Counted from the first letter of the stretch, positions 47,972-60,689 are shown. The stretch is DNA of 64,000 nucleotides from Salvator merianae (GCA_003586115.2 QVOM02000034.1:115182815-115246814); one strand, 5' to 3'. Notes: generated by a model not told the origin, from the letters alone. Program-made: numbers and translations.

Positions 47972-47974
47972 ATT

Positions 47975-50900
47975 GTTTTGCTTTGAAGAATTTGAGAGAA
48001 AGGCAGGATATAAATTCAAAATATGGCACAACACAATACCGTTAAATTTCAGGAATGAGAATTAAAAAGGCTGGGGTACTGGCAACAAGTTGCACAGCAG
48101 AAAAGAAGCTTTGAGAAGAAAAAGGGGCCCCACCCAAAAGTTTTTTTGACTTTCACAAATAAGCCACACAGGTATATAATTTGAGTGAAAACGACACACC
48201 CAAGGTCAGTCTGCATTGCATAATGGCTGCAAATGTTCATTTTTAGAATGTCAGGAACTGTTTACGTATTGCCTCCAACACTCCTCCACTCTGATAGTCC
48301 CATTCATCCGGATGCCACATGGGAAATTTGCAGGGCACATCAGCTTGTATGTAGTTTTCACCACACAGCTGCTAACATAGACCAGTTCTACTCTCTGTGG
48401 CTGCATTCACACCCTATGTTTTATCAGTTTTCAGGCCACCCTCTGTTCTCAGGGATCACATGCCAAAATGCTTTTCCATTTCTTTTCCAGACTATCCATC
48501 CTCAATTCTATCTTGTATTCAGATTATTCCTGCACTGAGATCATTTCAGCTGCAAGAAGTCTGCAAGAGAAAACAAGGTGTGCCTATCTCCTATCTCCTT
48601 CCAAAGCCAGGTTCCCCCTAAGAATTAGGTCAGGAGGGGTCAAGGGTAAGACCACACGATACCTTTCCTGCCAACTTCTTTGCATGGGGCAAAAATCAAA
48701 CTCCTGCCTCGCTTTCTCCCAAGCACCTGCAGATGTGAAGTGTGACAAGCAGACTCATGTTCTTTTCCACTGTGCAGTGGCATATCTGAAGGTCTCCTTT
48801 CTCTAAGTGAAAACTTCCTTCCAATTCATCAAGGTCCATGAGCTATTCTCAGAATGTGAGGTCCAAGCAGGCATGAGACCCCATTAGGCAATCCAGGCAA
48901 AGGGCTGCTAGTTTCTACCCCACTTGACTGCAATGTATAGGAAAGTTTGGGGGTTCTGGTGCCCAAAGCTGAAGGGGGAAACCCAAGTTGGCCTGCCTGG
49001 CACACCCTTGCCCACCCACTGCTGGCCATGATCTGGTTTCACCATTCCAGAACCACTTCACCTTGGGAAGGGCATCCCGCCCTGAGTGAGTATTAGTGTG
49101 AACTACTAGAAAATGGTCTCAATATCCTTTCAGATCTATCATGTTGTAGTGTGACGAGGTCCTGTGTGAAGTCATAGTACAATCAATTTACTGTGTTCGT
49201 TATATGATTAGTTGGAAGGGACAATAACAACAGACTGCACACACTATACAAGTATCCCCCACAAATTGCCCTGTATCTTCTAGAATGGTCATTAGTGGAC
49301 TAAGTCTGCACATTTATTACAATTCTACACTAATTCCATAGCAAAACTACAGTGAATAAAATTCTTTTATGTATAACTTTTGAATGTGCATAAGCAGTAG
49401 TAAAACTTTTCCAAGATTCCAGACAAATATAATATATATATTTAATGGAACTCCCATACATGCAGTTAAGACTTGAGAAATGACTTACAATGGTCTTTTT
49501 TAGTATCTTCCTGTTTCTGGGCTGAAACGGTTTGCCTATGACTGACTGAATGCCAGAGAGTTTTTAAAATGTCTTAAGATTTTGGTGTTCTTTTTCACAG
49601 AAATTATACAGCTATAAAGGATTTGACACATTGTCCTCCTTTTTCTTACACTTATTTGCACCATATTATGCATCTAAATTAATGTATAAAGTTCTTGCAT
49701 CTCAAGAATAAATGATTTCTCAGAAGGTTGAGATTCAAGACACTCTTGGGTTTTGATTCATGGATATTTCTGCTTTCTAGAAACTTGCTTTTGAAGGAGC
49801 CTACATTGCAAATGGCCTCATAAATATATATTGAATTTAGTCTTCCAACATGCAAAACCCATTTTCTAGTTCTTTAGGTGGTTTAGGGGCTGGTGAGAAG
49901 AAACAGTTTCTAGAAGAATTTTTGTTGTATGGTACTAATTAGTTCATAAATCAACGTGCCTGAATATGGTGCAAATTACCCTAAAGCCAAGACAGACTGA
50001 ATTGCTATTCATATAACTGCTCTTTAAAGACCTTTTACCTATCTTTAATGTACCCTTCTTCTCAGCCTATTAACTTTTCTGTAGCAATTTAGCTAAGTAC
50101 TTAGTGATAACTCAGCAGGTTTTTACTTCACTTTCTAAAATTTGCTATGTCTGGAAGTGATTTAAAAAAAAACAAAAAAAAACCTCATTCCTGTCCTGTC
50201 TGTCCAGCTTGTTCAGACTACAAATTTGTTCATTCACTTCCAAAATTGCTTCTTTTTCTTTTAATGTATAACTGGAAATATTGTACACAGCACCTATACA
50301 ATTGTTTGTTTATTATTTCTGTTAACCCTAACTGGCAGAATAGCAATCTTATGCTGCTCCCCATTTTCTTAAGCCACTGAGCTATACCTGACAATCTCCC
50401 TGTATCTTCTCATTATTTAAAGCATGGCACACTTCATATTTTCCTACCTTTTTGTTGTTGTTTCTCCTCTCCTGCTGATGGTGTTGTTTTGATACATCAG
50501 TGAGAAAAGTTTGTACCATTAGCACAGGGCAAGAAGGAAAGTTGGGAACTCTTTGGGAGCTTCTGCTAGTTGCTGGTCTTCGTGTTTATTTACTAATGGC
50601 ACTGTGTAACATGTTTTTGGTCTAATCACATCTATGCATGGTATAAGGAGCGTCCCTCCCTCCCTCCCTCCCTCCTTCCTTCCTTCGCCCAAGCTCATTC
50701 CACCTTATCACCAATGTAGCTGTAGGCAGCCCATGGAGGCTACTTCCCCTGTATGTTGCTCCACGTCTCAAAGACCCTCATGATGTACACCAGCCATGCT
50801 CTGCTATGCAAATTGAAACTGTGATTCCTTTTGGTACCTCTGTGGTGGCTTAGAGATGGCTTACAGGTGGATTGTTCAGACGTTAGTCTGTCACTCCCCT

Positions 50901-53216
50901 TTATGAACATTCTAGGCTAGACATAGTGGATAGAGATGGGATGAGAACCCAAGGACCGCATGCTACTATCTCTAAATTACTTCTGAGACACTTTTTAAAA
51001 AATATGTGAACACACCCTGAGGCAGAGGGTTCTTTAAACCTACTCTCTTCCCATGTAAATATTATCAAAACTCTGAGATTTTCTTCTCCTTCCACGCACT
51101 ACAGTTGTCACTTTCTGTTAAATGAAAGGGAAGACCTTCAAAAAAGTCATTGTTGGCATTTGTACAGAATGAGACTTTAAAGATGCCTTTGTCTATGGCC
51201 CAGCCCCATCCCAGAGGACACAATCTGATCCTGGTCAAATGATCCTACCTGCATCAAACAGCAAGTGTGAAGACTTGTTTCCATCCTGAAAAGTGCACTG
51301 CACTGAAAGGAAGACTTGAGAAGAGTTGCAGAAGTATGGATTTTTCTCTCTTTATTGGAGTGAAGGGAATAGTCTAAGAAAAGGAGGCAATTAGAGAGAA
51401 TGGCAACTGGGGCATGCATTCAAAATTTCAAATGTGCTTGTTACCCAAAAATGTTGGGTTGTGGAGCTTCCCTAGACAGGAATATCCAGGACATTTGCTT
51501 GCTGATAGTGTTATCATATGGAATCCAGGTTAAGGCAGGGTTCACCTTCCTAGAAACTACACCACCTGAATCATCCCTTTTTTTTTACAATAGTTAAAGG
51601 TATAGGAACCCTAGCATGGATTCCACACGGCAATCCTACCTAAATTCTCCCTCAGAAAGTTAACAAGTGAAGGTCTTTGGTTGTTTTTCCCTCCTTAGTT
51701 CTCTGTAGTGCTTTCTTTTCTGGCTTGTAGGGTCTGGTCACACAAACTAAAATTTTGCACAAAAATTGTGCAGTTATCCATCTATTGTGCAATCAAATGA
51801 GGTCGGATAGTATGTGGAATATTTCCCAAAGTATCCCAAAGGTTCCTTTGACATTGGATGCACTTTGCACAAAAGATGCACAAATTTATCATCCCACAAA
51901 ACTTTGGAGATATGAAGTGGAGTTTGCAGAATAGAAGCTACTCAACTGTATCTACATAGCTTTGAGATGGCAATCTTATGATCATATGTCCCCAGGCTTT
52001 GCAAATATGAGATACTACTGGGATGTTTTACCTCAAAATGGTGGTACTTTCTGACTGTCCCCATAGCAGTTGTAAAGCACTTCTGCCATCATGACGGCAT
52101 GCGTATGCTGACAACAGGGCTAGAAAATGCCCTGGGGGCAAGTATCTGGGGACAAATGTCATGGAAAACTATAGGTATCAGCCTGCTTCCACCACCCATT
52201 AGACTGTGGTGATGTTTTCACATCACACCAGCCTCAGGGGATAACAGCTACTGAAAACATAAAGAGCACCAGACATAGGGAGCCCAAGACATTTTAGTGC
52301 CTGTGGCAGAGCATTCCAATCTACAATTCCCAATGGTAGGTAAAAACTGCTTTTAATTCTGAAAACAATTTTTGAACTTAGGAAGCTGTCTTGTGCTAAT
52401 CAAAGAGCATTTCTTCATCTAACACTGACTAGGACAGCTCCCATGCAGTTTCAGACAAACAGTCTTCCAAGGTATACCTGGAGATGCTGAGACTAAAGCT
52501 GAATCCACATGGAAGGAGAGTATAAGGGACAGGAGGTATGAGAGCTGGCACAGGGGTGACTGAACTTTGACCACATGGCTGGGACCCTGTGATGGCAAGC
52601 CAAACAGTGCTGTAAACAGAACTTCCACACGCAGTAGTGAGGATTCCAACTAGACTCGCTTTAGGGGACTAGAAATAGTACTGGAAGTCAGCCATCCTCA
52701 GTCCTCTGGGTGGCAATTCTAGGTGAAATCCTTTCCAGTGAGTTGCCTCCTCTCTTCGTCCACACAGGGCAGAAGAGGCAACTTCCCCTCACAGAAGCAG
52801 ACTCAGAGGACTTGAAACTGGTTAAGGTACAAGTGCTTTGGTTGGTGGTTAAGCCAGCTTGGGAGAATTTGCCAGCCCTACACCTTAGTCACCTGGGGGC
52901 ACATTAGGTACCTGTGTGGACAGTGCCTCCATCTGGAACCTTCTGCAAATGCAGAAGATGATGTAGTGCTGATATGCATCTCCTCCCCACTAGTCCAGTC
53001 ATTGTCGATTGGCAGCCTTCAGCTGTGTTCTAAATTCTTCATTCTCTTCAGCATCTCTCAAAGGTGGTCCAGACTCAGGTGCTTCAACTCATGTTAATTT
53101 TGCTCTGTTTAACAGCACAATTCTGAATTGCAAGTAAGAGCTCAACTAGTGTAACTTGAACCACTTGATACTCAGGAAGTGCAGCCATGCCCAATGGACT
53201 GTGACAGTTTCATTTC
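47975..53216. other. Intergenic, mostly unassigned
   Basis: Starts with a short LINE-tail-like piece (GAAAGGCAGGATATAAATTC, about 47998-48017). Short inverted stretches occur around 48395-48800, 50870-51020, 51722-51905 and 52495-52940, probably decayed palindromic elements. No coding exon recognised. Confidence 0.35.
50653..50685. repeat. (TCCC)n/(TTCC)n microsatellite
   Basis: About five TCCC units followed by TTCC units. Confidence 0.9.
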
Positions 53217-53275
53217 TGTTTTATTTGTCTACCATTTACACAGAGAAAACTTCCCCAAGGCAGTTTACAGCAAAC
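53217..53275 (-). mobile_element. LINE 3'-end fragment (minus strand)
   Basis: In reverse it reads CTGTAAACTGCCTTGGGG, then AAGTTTTCTCTGTGTAAATG, ending in ACAAATAAAAC; the same tail as the fragment at 55.35 kb. Confidence 0.5.
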
Positions 53276-53302
53276 CTTCTCCTTGTCCATAGCAGCTGAG
53301 CT

Positions 53303-53623
53303 GCAGTTCTTAGACTCAGGAAGAGGGCAGGGCAGTGGGACACCATTCGTAACCCTCTTTCCATGCCAGTAGCCAGGTGCCAGGTGCTGGGAGCAGTCAC
53401 AGTTCTTAGCTCCAGGGAAAAGGGCAGGGCAGTTGGATGCCAGTCTTCACCTTTCCCTCTCCGTGCCAGGTGCTGAGAACAACCACAGTTCTTAGCCTTG
53501 GGAAGAGAATGGTCTTCACCTTTCCCTCTCCATGCTGGGTGCTAAGAGCAGCCACAGTTGTTATCCTTGAGGAGAGGGTGCACAGTGGGACACCAGTCCT
53601 CCCCTTCCCCTCTCCATGCTGTA
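53303..53623. repeat. Diverged minisatellite, four units
   Basis: Units begin with CACAGTTCTTAG or similar at about 53303, 53398, 53484 and 53553. Each continues through a GGGAAGAGGGCAGGG-type block, GGGACACCAGTC, and CTTTCCCTCTCCATGCCAGG. Unit lengths are about 95, 86, 69 and 70 bp because of internal deletions. Confidence 0.7.
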
Positions 53624-55346
53624 TTCCATATGCAGATTTTGCAAAATGTCCCCTGAAATGCTGTTTTCCTCAGTTCTTTTTCTTCTGCTTTCTCTGTACC
53701 ACTCATTGTGCATGATACTGTTGCTGCACTGAAATTATCTTCTCTGAAACTTTCCTGCAGCTACAATGCGACTGGTGAACAATGGCTTAATTTTAAAAGC
53801 AAGGACTACATTGTAGATACCCTTTCAGTCTAGTAGCTCTTCAAATGAAGTTGTTTCAACCTGCAGTTTGATTGCCAGCAGCAATTGCTGTGGCTTCCTC
53901 CCCCCCGCCCATGCTTTTAAATCCATGTTACAACTTAGTACATCATTCTTCTAAGTGCCATGCATCCTACCTGATAAACAGCATCTTCCCCATCCCAGGG
54001 TAATTTTTTATTTATGACATCGTTGTTAGCTAACTAGATAGCCAACAGGGAAGCACCCTTGCTTTCCAGCAAATAATACCAAGTGCCTTGTTAACAATGC
54101 CTCCCCGCCATTCTTGCTAGAAATGTAAGTCTGAGCTTATGCTTCATACAGGGCCACAAACAGGGATGGAAATGAAAGCCCTTGGGTATTTAAACAAGCC
54201 TTTATTTCTGAGTCTCAGCCTACAGTTCTGCAAGCACCTACTGGCTCCTCCTGACACGTTACTACTGAACTTTCTGATGATTGGGTATAAAATTCCACAG
54301 AGGAATTGCTTAATACAGGGTTGTAACTCTGCAGTTATCTAGAACAGCTCGAGTGACAAGCCAAGGATCTTCTCCATCTGCTCCAAGCAATGGCCCCTTC
54401 CTCCCTTAACTGTCACCAGATGAGCCATAATGCCTGAGGGGAGTAGAAGATATGGAGCAAGCTGGGGAGCTGGTCTGTCAACTCCCTCAACCCCACATGA
54501 GGCAAGGAATGAATTTGTTTTCAGTTTTGGTGTGTAAACACTGTTGGCCCTCAGGATGAAAGGGTCAAAAAAATGTAAACAATAAGTTGGATGACCCCAA
54601 TCTAGAAGTAGGGAAGCCCCAGTAGTCTGAAACAAGCCTCATTCCACAGCCTCAGCCCATGCTTGTCTTGCAACAGAGAAATAGGAAAGATCTACTTTTT
54701 ATGGGTTCTTTTCCTCCAAAATGTCAAAGGATCCCATTGAATGAAGTTGGCTGTCATGCCAAAAGTTGTCTGGGAAGGAAGAGCACTGAAGATCAAAAAT
54801 CAGGGTGGGCCACTTTTCATGAACAGAGTTGTAGCTGTGATTTATCAGGATGAACAGAGGTAAGGCTGAAAACAGTCACACACACTGTGATTTAAAATTG
54901 CTAACTCCATCCTGCGATTCCTCAAGGACTGGTCCCACTTTAATCTTATGGATTAGGGACAGTGTTTGGTCAGATGGTCACTTATGCATGTCTAAATACA
55001 GAATAAATGCATCACGCAAGGAAAACGTGCTCCAAATTTACTTATGCTGATTATATGAAGAGATGGAAATTCAGAAGAATTACTATGACAGCAGCAGACA
55101 TCTGTTACGTAAAGCAGAAGTTATTGGTATGTGTTCATTCTGTTTTGCAATTGCTAATTGCTGATGGCAACTTCACATCCTCTCTTTCTCACTGCTCTTA
55201 AAAGTGTTATTTCTCCTTAAAGGGGACAATGCAAACAGGAGATGCTTTTTAACACCAGACAGTCACCTGCTAGTTTCTCAAAATAAAGGACAGTTTTCTG
55301 TAAAGTGGCTCACAACCCTTTAATAGCATTATTCACAAGCAAACAA
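53624..55346. other. Intergenic, unassigned
   Basis: No gene or clear repeat family; only short open frames without recognisable motifs. Confidence 0.4.
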
Positions 55347-55600
55347 GATTTTTCATTTTTCCATTTTATTTGTATACAGCCTTTCCAAAATGAAAATTTG
55401 CCCAAGGCAGTTTACAACAAACAGAAAAGATACAATACAAAATAATACATCAAATGCTATCATACATTATAAAATCACATATCATGCAAAATAATGTATT
55501 ACAAAGTAACATAATTATAAATTATAATACATAATACTTTATAAAATTACAGACAATAGTAAATAATGTGTCATCAAATTACACACGCATTATAAGATTA
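55347..55600 (-). mobile_element. LINE 3'-end fragment with AT-rich tract
   Basis: Reverse reading: GTAAACTGCCTTGGGCAAAT, TTTGGAAAGGCTGTATACAA. On the + strand it is followed by an AT-rich tract with repeated AATACAT/ATAAAATTACA motifs to about 55600. Confidence 0.5.
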
Positions 55601-55869
55601 CACAAAATCTTGGGAGTAGGCAGAGCAGGTTAGCAAATGCCAGATCTTCTTCCTAGGGTCAACATTGTAATTACAGGCATCTAAACATCTCATTTTGGTT
55701 ATTATGTATATTTTAAAAGTGGTCACTTCTGTACTACGGTAAACATGGCAGCTCCTTGTTATCTTATGCAGTAATTATAGTCTTCAGAGTCACTCTAAAA
55801 CAAGGCACCAACCATTCTCATTATATTTTTCCAAAGTTCTACTGACTTTCTTGGGAGATAGGCTTCTTT

Positions 55870-55921
<52 letters not shown>

Positions 55922-55950
55922 TCGACAAAATGCTTTCAGTTTTCACATAG
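55601..55950. other. Intergenic with (TTTC)n microsatellite
   Basis: The only distinct feature is the TTTC tract at 55866-55923, about 14 uninterrupted units (58 bp). Confidence 0.7.
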
Positions 55951-56049
55951 GCCCTTTCTGCCCAGGGCCTGCCACAATCTGCACCAGATGCAGATGACAG
56001 CCCCCTATTCTGGGATATAATCCGGAATAAGGCCCTGTGCAGAAAGGGC
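55951..56049. mobile_element. Palindromic MITE, family A, left-arm deletion (copy A5)
   Basis: 99 bp with ends GCCCTTTCTGC and GCAGAAAGGGC. The right half keeps CCCCTATTCTGGGATATAAT and CCGGAATAAGGCC; most of the left arm is missing, so it no longer folds back fully. Confidence 0.65.
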
Positions 56050-56723
56050 CAGAGCTTTTAGAAAGGTACGTTTCTGTACACTGCAAAGTCCTCTACCAAG
56101 AAAAAAGAGTGGTGCACTAAGCGTGAATGAATAATTCAGAAAGGGCAAGGAAGCACAGTGTTTTCACTGACAGCAGTGGTCTTGCCTTGAACTGCTACCC
56201 TATCTAAACCCGTCTGGAGGGGGGGGGGTCTGTTATTGCCTTGCTGTTAAAAACCACAGTTTAGCTGTTCTGGTCGGGCACATTTAGTGGCAGCAGTGGC
56301 AGCCGATCTCAGTCTGAACTGGATTCATTTGGGATGCATGGATTACCAGCTTCAGCTGGGCTCACAGCTGCCAGCGTGGGATAAGGGCCAGCCAGGTTGC
56401 TTCATGCGTGCCAGGAAAATTGAGATATTCACTTTTAATCTCAGGCGCAAGGATATCCAAGCTAGCCTGACATCACGGCCACCCAGAGTGTAGAAGCAGA
56501 ACAGAGTGCTGGTTTTTCAAAATTTATGCCATATTGCAAGTTGCTGCTGAAATGAAACAGGAACAGGGAAACACCACAATGCTACATTTCTCTTTTTCTT
56601 ACCTCCAGATGGCAAGAGGAAATTGTGGGACCTTAGATCCCTCAGTCCTCTCTCACCGTTCCTGCCAGATGGTTAGAGGTAACCATGGGAAGATCCTGGC
56701 CTCTTAACCTCATCTGCTGGTTG
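56050..56723. other. Intergenic, unassigned
   Basis: A G run at about 56219-56228. No gene recognised; a 68-codon open frame here has no known motif. Confidence 0.4.
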
Positions 56724-56843
56724 TTTGCGTAATTGTTGCTCTTGCAAAATACCCGTATGCTAGCAAGCACCCACCCCTACCCCCTTTTTTGGCCCCACAC
56801 GTACCAATATATGGGTATTTTGCAAGAGCAACAATTATGCAAA
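56724..56843. repeat. Long near-perfect hairpin
   Basis: Arms 56724-56758 and 56809-56843 (35 bp each) are complementary except at two positions, both of which would be G:U pairs in a + strand RNA. The arms include AATTGTTGCTCTTGCAAAAT and its complement; the loop is 50 bases with a C-rich segment. Pairing weakens but continues about 10 bp beyond the arms. Probably the inner part of a palindromic DNA element. Confidence 0.85.
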
Positions 56844-56859
56844 GAGCTAGAGACAGAGG

Positions 56860-57005
56860 TAAGGAAGCAAAATTGTGAGAAATCTGCCTTTGTTGCTGGA
56901 TTTCAGAATATTTTCTCCGTATCCTGGAACTATACTGGGTCTGCCATGGATATGTGTGGCAGTGTCGATATAGTCCTGGAAGGTTTGTGGGATTTTACCT
57001 TAAAT
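56860..57005. mobile_element. Fragment related to the 58.6-kb MITE (copy F2)
   Basis: The stretch TATCCTGGAACTATACTGG, then ATGGATATGTGTGGCAGTG and GATATAGTCCTGG, parallels TATCCTTGGATTATACTGG, ACATATGTGCC and AAGATAATCC at 58.97-59.03 kb. Ends unclear. Confidence 0.4.
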
Positions 57006-58583
57006 AATCAGATGTCTTGAGAGGGTTGTCATTTTTAGCTGCAGTGTTAAGAAATTCACTGAACTATACCAAATGTTCACTATAGGCACACACTAATAGT
57101 GGAAATGTACCTGCTGATCTACCTAGTTCTTGCTATTCAGATTGAGAAGACTAGTATGGCATTCTTGCTATTGTTAACTAGGTAGGTGTTTGGGGCATAC
57201 ACAATGCATACAGTATAGGCAGTGGATAGGCATAGCTGGCAAACATCTCTAAATGTTTCTTAACTGCTTTGCTATAGATCTCCTGCGAAGATAGATGGTG
57301 CTGTGATTACTCCAACAACCTGCCGTCTTTCCCCATACAATCTGGTGTGTGTGTGTGTATCACTCCTGGAATTGTGGAACTTTTGTATGACTCTCATGTA
57401 CACTGCATGTGGAAGGGGATACAGCTCATACTTCCATTGATTTTCAGCAGGTGTCGATCAAGCATGCGAGACCACTCTTGTGTGATCTTTGCACCATAAC
57501 CAGTACAATCCTTGAAGTCTAAAGTGCTGTTAAATGTACAGGAACCAAGGGGGGGGGGGATAAAAAAGAGCAGCAATTTGGTTTTGCCTGCCTGAAATTG
57601 AGCTAAGCCTCAAGCACTGTGCCCAAAACAGTATCTGATTACCCATCTAGGACACAGTAGGAAAATACAGAGACAGTAATGAAGATGAGTATCTATAACT
57701 CTGTGCTGACTGTAGTGTTTATGCTTTATCAGCACATATTCATTTTCATAGGCTTTTTCATAACGGTCTGAAAACAAATGCATAAATCGACATTAAGTAC
57801 ATGTGAAGATAGTTGCCCACATTATTTAGGAAGACAAAATTGCCTGTCTTAGGCATCATAGATTTGCCTTGTAGTTTCAAAAATGAAATGAAAAGAGAAA
57901 GAAAGGAAGGAAGGAAGAAACAAACAAACAAACAAACAAACGGACACCAGGCTCAGTTGCCTATGTTAAGCTACCTTAATGGTACTGGAACAGGTCTAAC
58001 GATGAAAAAAAATGGCAATCATACCTATAAAGAAGGGTGGTTCATCTATAACACATAATGCAATGAGGCGTTTGGTTGAGCTTCATTGTCAGCCTCATTC
58101 ACTACTGAATGAAAGCTAAACAGAAAAGGGGGAAGGAGCAGGAAAACAATGACATTTCAAGCTGTCTCTAATACATTGCCAAACTTTATTCCCCTTTCAA
58201 GCTCAATTCGTTACATTTCACCCATTTAAATGAACTCAGTGTGTACAGTTGAAAGGATAAGATATTTGGGTATGTAATCTGTTTAACTGTATTGCAGTGG
58301 AGCTTAGAAGGGAGAAAAAGAAGAGACTTTAATTTTCTCTAATTTGTCACGCTTTTCAGTAGCACTTGAACGGCAGCAGCCTCACTTTGCTTTGTCCTCT
58401 TTGACTTGAGCACAGGATGGCCTTATGTGTACAGAAAGTAGTCCTCTGTTTGAAGACCTGCCTAGTCTAAGCCTGGTTCAGAGGTAAGGAATCCTAATCC
58501 TGGAAAACAAGAGACTGGAACTGGCCAACCCCTGTCAAGCTCCCAGGCAGTGGTCTAATCCAGATACACTATACCACCTCAGA
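57006..58583. other. Intergenic with short tandem repeats
   Basis: Holds a GT run at about 57343-57358 and a GGAA then CAAA compound microsatellite at 57904-57941. No gene. Confidence 0.5.
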
Positions 58584-59062
58584 GGCTGCCTCCAGACAGT
58601 GAGAGGAAAATGAGGGATCTTGTTTGGATCCTGCAATTGCCTCTCAGCATCCTTACCAAGCAGCAGGGCAAAATCACAGGGCAGGTGCAGATACTTATCT
58701 GTCTGGACGCTTGTTCCCGTGATGGCATAGCATGTACATCTGGGTAGTTTGACAGTGCAAAATATTCAGAGGTGCACAATTGCCACACCCCTGCACATCC
58801 ACGGTGGCCATTTCTGGCCTGATTTGGCCTCACACACATACGGTGATCCTTTCCAAGATGGCAGATCCTGGGAACAAGTGTCCAGACAAGGTAAGTGCTA
58901 TTGCTATACAGGGAAAGCCCGGGTTGGCAGTTATTTTTCCTGTAATAACAATATTGCAAAATTTCACCCAGTATCCTTGGATTATACTGGAATTACCACA
59001 GACATATGTGCCAACATAGTGCCAAGATAATCCCGAGTTATAGGTCCTATCTGGACACAGCC
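58584..59062. mobile_element. MITE with GGCTGCCTCCAGACAG ends (copy F1)
   Basis: Left GGCTGCCTCCAGACAG and right CTATCTGGACACAGCC are inverted copies (about 13 of 16 match). AGA directly flanks both ends (58581-58583 and 59063-59065), a possible 3-bp target duplication. Inner inverted pair: CTGTCTGGACGCTTGTTCCC with GGGAACAAGTGTCCAGACA. 479 bp, no coding capacity; open frames on both strands here are by-products of the palindrome. Confidence 0.7.
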
Positions 59063-59196
59063 AGAGTCGTGCCCACAAATGTAAGATGTATTGCATTTCT
59101 CCTTAAAGTACAGTAATTATCCTAAATCAATAGAAATTAAATCATTGGTACAAATTGTCCAATTTTCTGACAGGAGTCATAAAGAAGAATGAAATC

Positions 59197-59264
59197 TGGT
59201 TTGGTTTGGTTTGGTTTGGTTTGGTTTGGTTTGGTTTGGTTTGGTTTGGTTTGGTTTGGTTTGG
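59197..59264. repeat. (TTTGG)n pentanucleotide microsatellite
   Basis: About 13.6 uninterrupted TTTGG units (68 bp). It creates an artificial open frame of repeated FGLVW. Confidence 0.95.
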
Positions 59265-59437
59265 AGAGTACTCAACCATGTCAGAGTAGGACCTTAAATG
59301 ACAGAAATTTAGGAAGGTCAGAGATGGTACTGGGGTCAGATTTTGAGAGGAGTTTGAATTCAGCCATGTTTTGCCAAATTCAAAATGTTTTATGTGGATC
59401 TAAGAATGGCACTTCAAAATCTGTTTTGCAAATCTCT

Positions 59438-59440
<3 letters not shown>

Positions 59441-59473
<33 letters not shown>
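59441..59473. repeat. (TG)n microsatellite
   Basis: About 16 TG units, preceded by a short TC run. Confidence 0.95.
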
Positions 59474-59476
<3 letters not shown>

Positions 59477-60363
59477 GCCCTTTTTGCTCTCAAAAGGGTT
59501 TCGCCCTCCAGTAGCTGAATTTTGGATTCTCAAGACAGCACTCCAAGTAATTATTGTGCAAGAGTGATTGCCACTCTTTTTTGGCTTAGCAGGGAAAAGT
59601 CAGGTTTTGTCACAAATATCTTTCACTCATCTTTCTGCTTCCTTTCTGGCTTGGAAGAAAAAGCTCCCTCTTCCTTCTCAGTTCTCAGACCTGAGAAGGT
59701 TTTTGTTCTTTTTGGTGCTGTAGAAAAGACAGCATGTGAACAAGCTCCTCTTATCACAGAACTGTGACAGCACCTCAAACAGTGTATCGTTACTTCCTAT
59801 CCTGCTCCCTCCTGATATAAAATTCATAAAGTGACTGGACCTTACAATCCAGCATTCAGGCCTAACAGTGATCCATTTGATTATGCCACATAAATTGCTG
59901 AAAAGCAGGGCAATGCTGATTCACAAACAAACCCTTTAAAAACTTACTTTCTTCATAATTATTCCTTGAGCAGAATCAATGATTAGTTCTTGTTCAGGTA
60001 AGGCTGCCATCTCGTGGCTCCGAGGAACGTTACAGACTGTTAACCAAACATCTGTACGCCCTCTCAGATACAAGCAAGCATGCTAATGACAGCATTATCA
60101 TTTGAACAAAACACAAAACAGTCTGGAGCGATGTAAGATGCAATTATTTCACCTAATTAGATCTGGTGCTAGTTTCAGTCCTGGATGCTGATGAGACAAG
60201 TTGAAGCATAATTGGAAAGACTGAAATGCAGCTATCAGTAATCTGGTACTTTGCCTAACTAGATTATTTCTTGCAAAATTGTGCGAATTATGAAACAAAA
60301 GTTATTTTGAAAAGGTTAAGATTAAAGTTGCATGCAGTATGGTGGCAGACTTTCTCCTTAAGT
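59474..60363. other. Intergenic; candidate conserved element
   Basis: The stretch 59950-60300 is free of recognisable repeats, with TAATTATT/CTAATTAG-type sites and a CTCF-like motif, and looks like a possible enhancer-type conserved element. No gene. Confidence 0.35.
60004..60017 (-). promoter_or_regulatory. Possible CTCF site
   Basis: The minus strand reads CCACGAGATGGCAG, which differs at one position from the common CTCF core CCASYAGRKGGCRS. A single motif match in 64 kb is weak evidence. Confidence 0.3.
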
Positions 60364-60689
60364 CAGGGTTTGCCAAAGTATGGTTTACACCCCAGTAGTA
60401 GATGGCTGAGAAATTTAGGTGGGCAGTGGTGAGAATAGATGACAAAAATGTTAAGGTCTCAGTAGTGCTTCGAAGGGTTCCAGAACACGAACTGCTGCCT
60501 GTGAAAAAAGCTACCCAGGCACAAAGCGCAAGAAATAGTCTTCCATGGGGAAATGCATCACACAGCATAGGCAGCAGAATAAGATTGCCCCAGATGCCAG
60601 CAGTTCTGTAACTGAGCTAGATGGGTCATCACCAAATCTTTGGGTCATTGTTTGGTCGATCATGAATCACTAAATTTTGTGAAATACTG
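60364..60689. mobile_element. hAT-type non-autonomous element with intact target duplication
   Basis: 326 bp beginning CAGGGTTTGCCAAAG and ending TTTTGTGAAATACTG (inverted: CAGTATTTCACAAAA). CCTTAAGT is perfectly duplicated at 60356-60363 and 60690-60697. CAG...CTG ends with an 8-bp duplication are the signature of hAT (Charlie-like) elements. There is no transposase; the small open frames inside are not convincing. Confidence 0.8.

Noticed and set aside
58579..59096. Overlapping open frames on both strands
   Set aside because: They mirror each other because the F1 MITE is palindromic.
59189..59518. An open frame with FGLVW repeats
   Set aside because: It is produced by the TTTGG and TG microsatellites.
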